In this document: one piece after another, positions 29,581 to 29,627 of the stretch | Layout of the letters: each line of letters starts with the position of its first letter | Numbering within the stretch: position 1 is the first letter of the stretch | Source: Cercozoa sp. M6MM | Lineage: Eukaryota > Endomyxa: Ascetosporea | NCBI GenBank assembly: GCA_040357565.1 | Contig: JBDODJ010000132.1 | Direction: 5' to 3' (one strand) | Length of the DNA: 29,627 bases | Made by a program: the position numbers and the translations under genes | Notes under the pieces: model-generated | The model's input: the letters and a program-made list of their open reading frames with translations, nothing else | Database searches by the model: none | What the model was told of the DNA's origin: nothing

Positions 29581-29627
<47 letters not shown>
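29581..29627. repeat. CA microsatellite at the right edge
   Basis: An uninterrupted CA run from about 29582 to the last base. It is probably intronic in the partial membrane-protein gene (GT on its sense strand). Confidence 0.95.

Overview
The window is nuclear DNA from an intron-dense, compact eukaryote, most likely a free-living or host-associated protist. I cannot name the lineage from sequence alone. Every gene I could resolve is split into many short exons by GT-AG introns, mostly 45-130 nt. The gene set is eukaryotic housekeeping: proteasome, cytosolic and mitochondrial ribosome, COP9 signalosome, oligosaccharyltransferase, WASH, tubulin folding and mitochondrial cobalamin metabolism. 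Introns are loaded with GT/TG microsatellites and poly-C or poly-G runs. Three N-gaps are present; two of them sit inside CA/GT repeats.

Layout, left to right: ELMO-domain gene (+, 5' end outside the window); proteasome beta6/PSMB1 (-); ribosomal uS11/RPS14 (-); WASH complex subunit 1 (+); tubulin cofactor C/TBCC (-); a thioredoxin-fold protein with a charged insertion and acidic tail (+); TMEM258/OST5 (-); a small basic, probably nuclear protein (+); MMAA, the methylmalonyl-CoA mutase GTPase chaperone (+); a repeat-bearing 1.3 kb spacer; mitochondrial ribosomal mL46 (-); an unrecognised single-pass membrane protein (-); an unrecognised protein with a putative signal peptide (+), followed across a 100-N gap by a Glu/Lys/Gln/His-rich coiled-coil protein (+); COPS8 (+); a TPMT-type methyltransferase (+); a stomatin/SPFH protein (-); proteasome alpha2/PSMA2 (-); and a multi-pass membrane protein with a PPxY tail (-), cut by the right edge.

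There is no operon logic. Neighbours are often divergent across 140-330 bp spacers (RPS14/WASHC1, TBCC/thioredoxin, TMEM258/small basic protein, membrane/signal-peptide gene), which probably serve as shared promoters, or convergent across short 3' spacers. Nine genes were rebuilt to an uninterrupted frame from a plausible start to a stop, and the exon sums were checked to be multiples of three: PSMB1, WASHC1, TBCC, thioredoxin-like, TMEM258, MMAA, mL46, COPS8 and PSMA2. The single-pass membrane gene and the small basic-protein gene also close in frame, but without homology support.

The main anomaly is the intron sequence. One putative intron is exactly (GT)34 followed by AG. Several WASHC1 introns are mostly TG/CTGTG arrays that contain the donor or run into the acceptor. 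The GT-rich strand is usually the transcribed sense strand. Several genes remain unrecognised and are described only by what can be seen. I found no mobile element, viral fossil, tRNA or CRISPR array that I could support.
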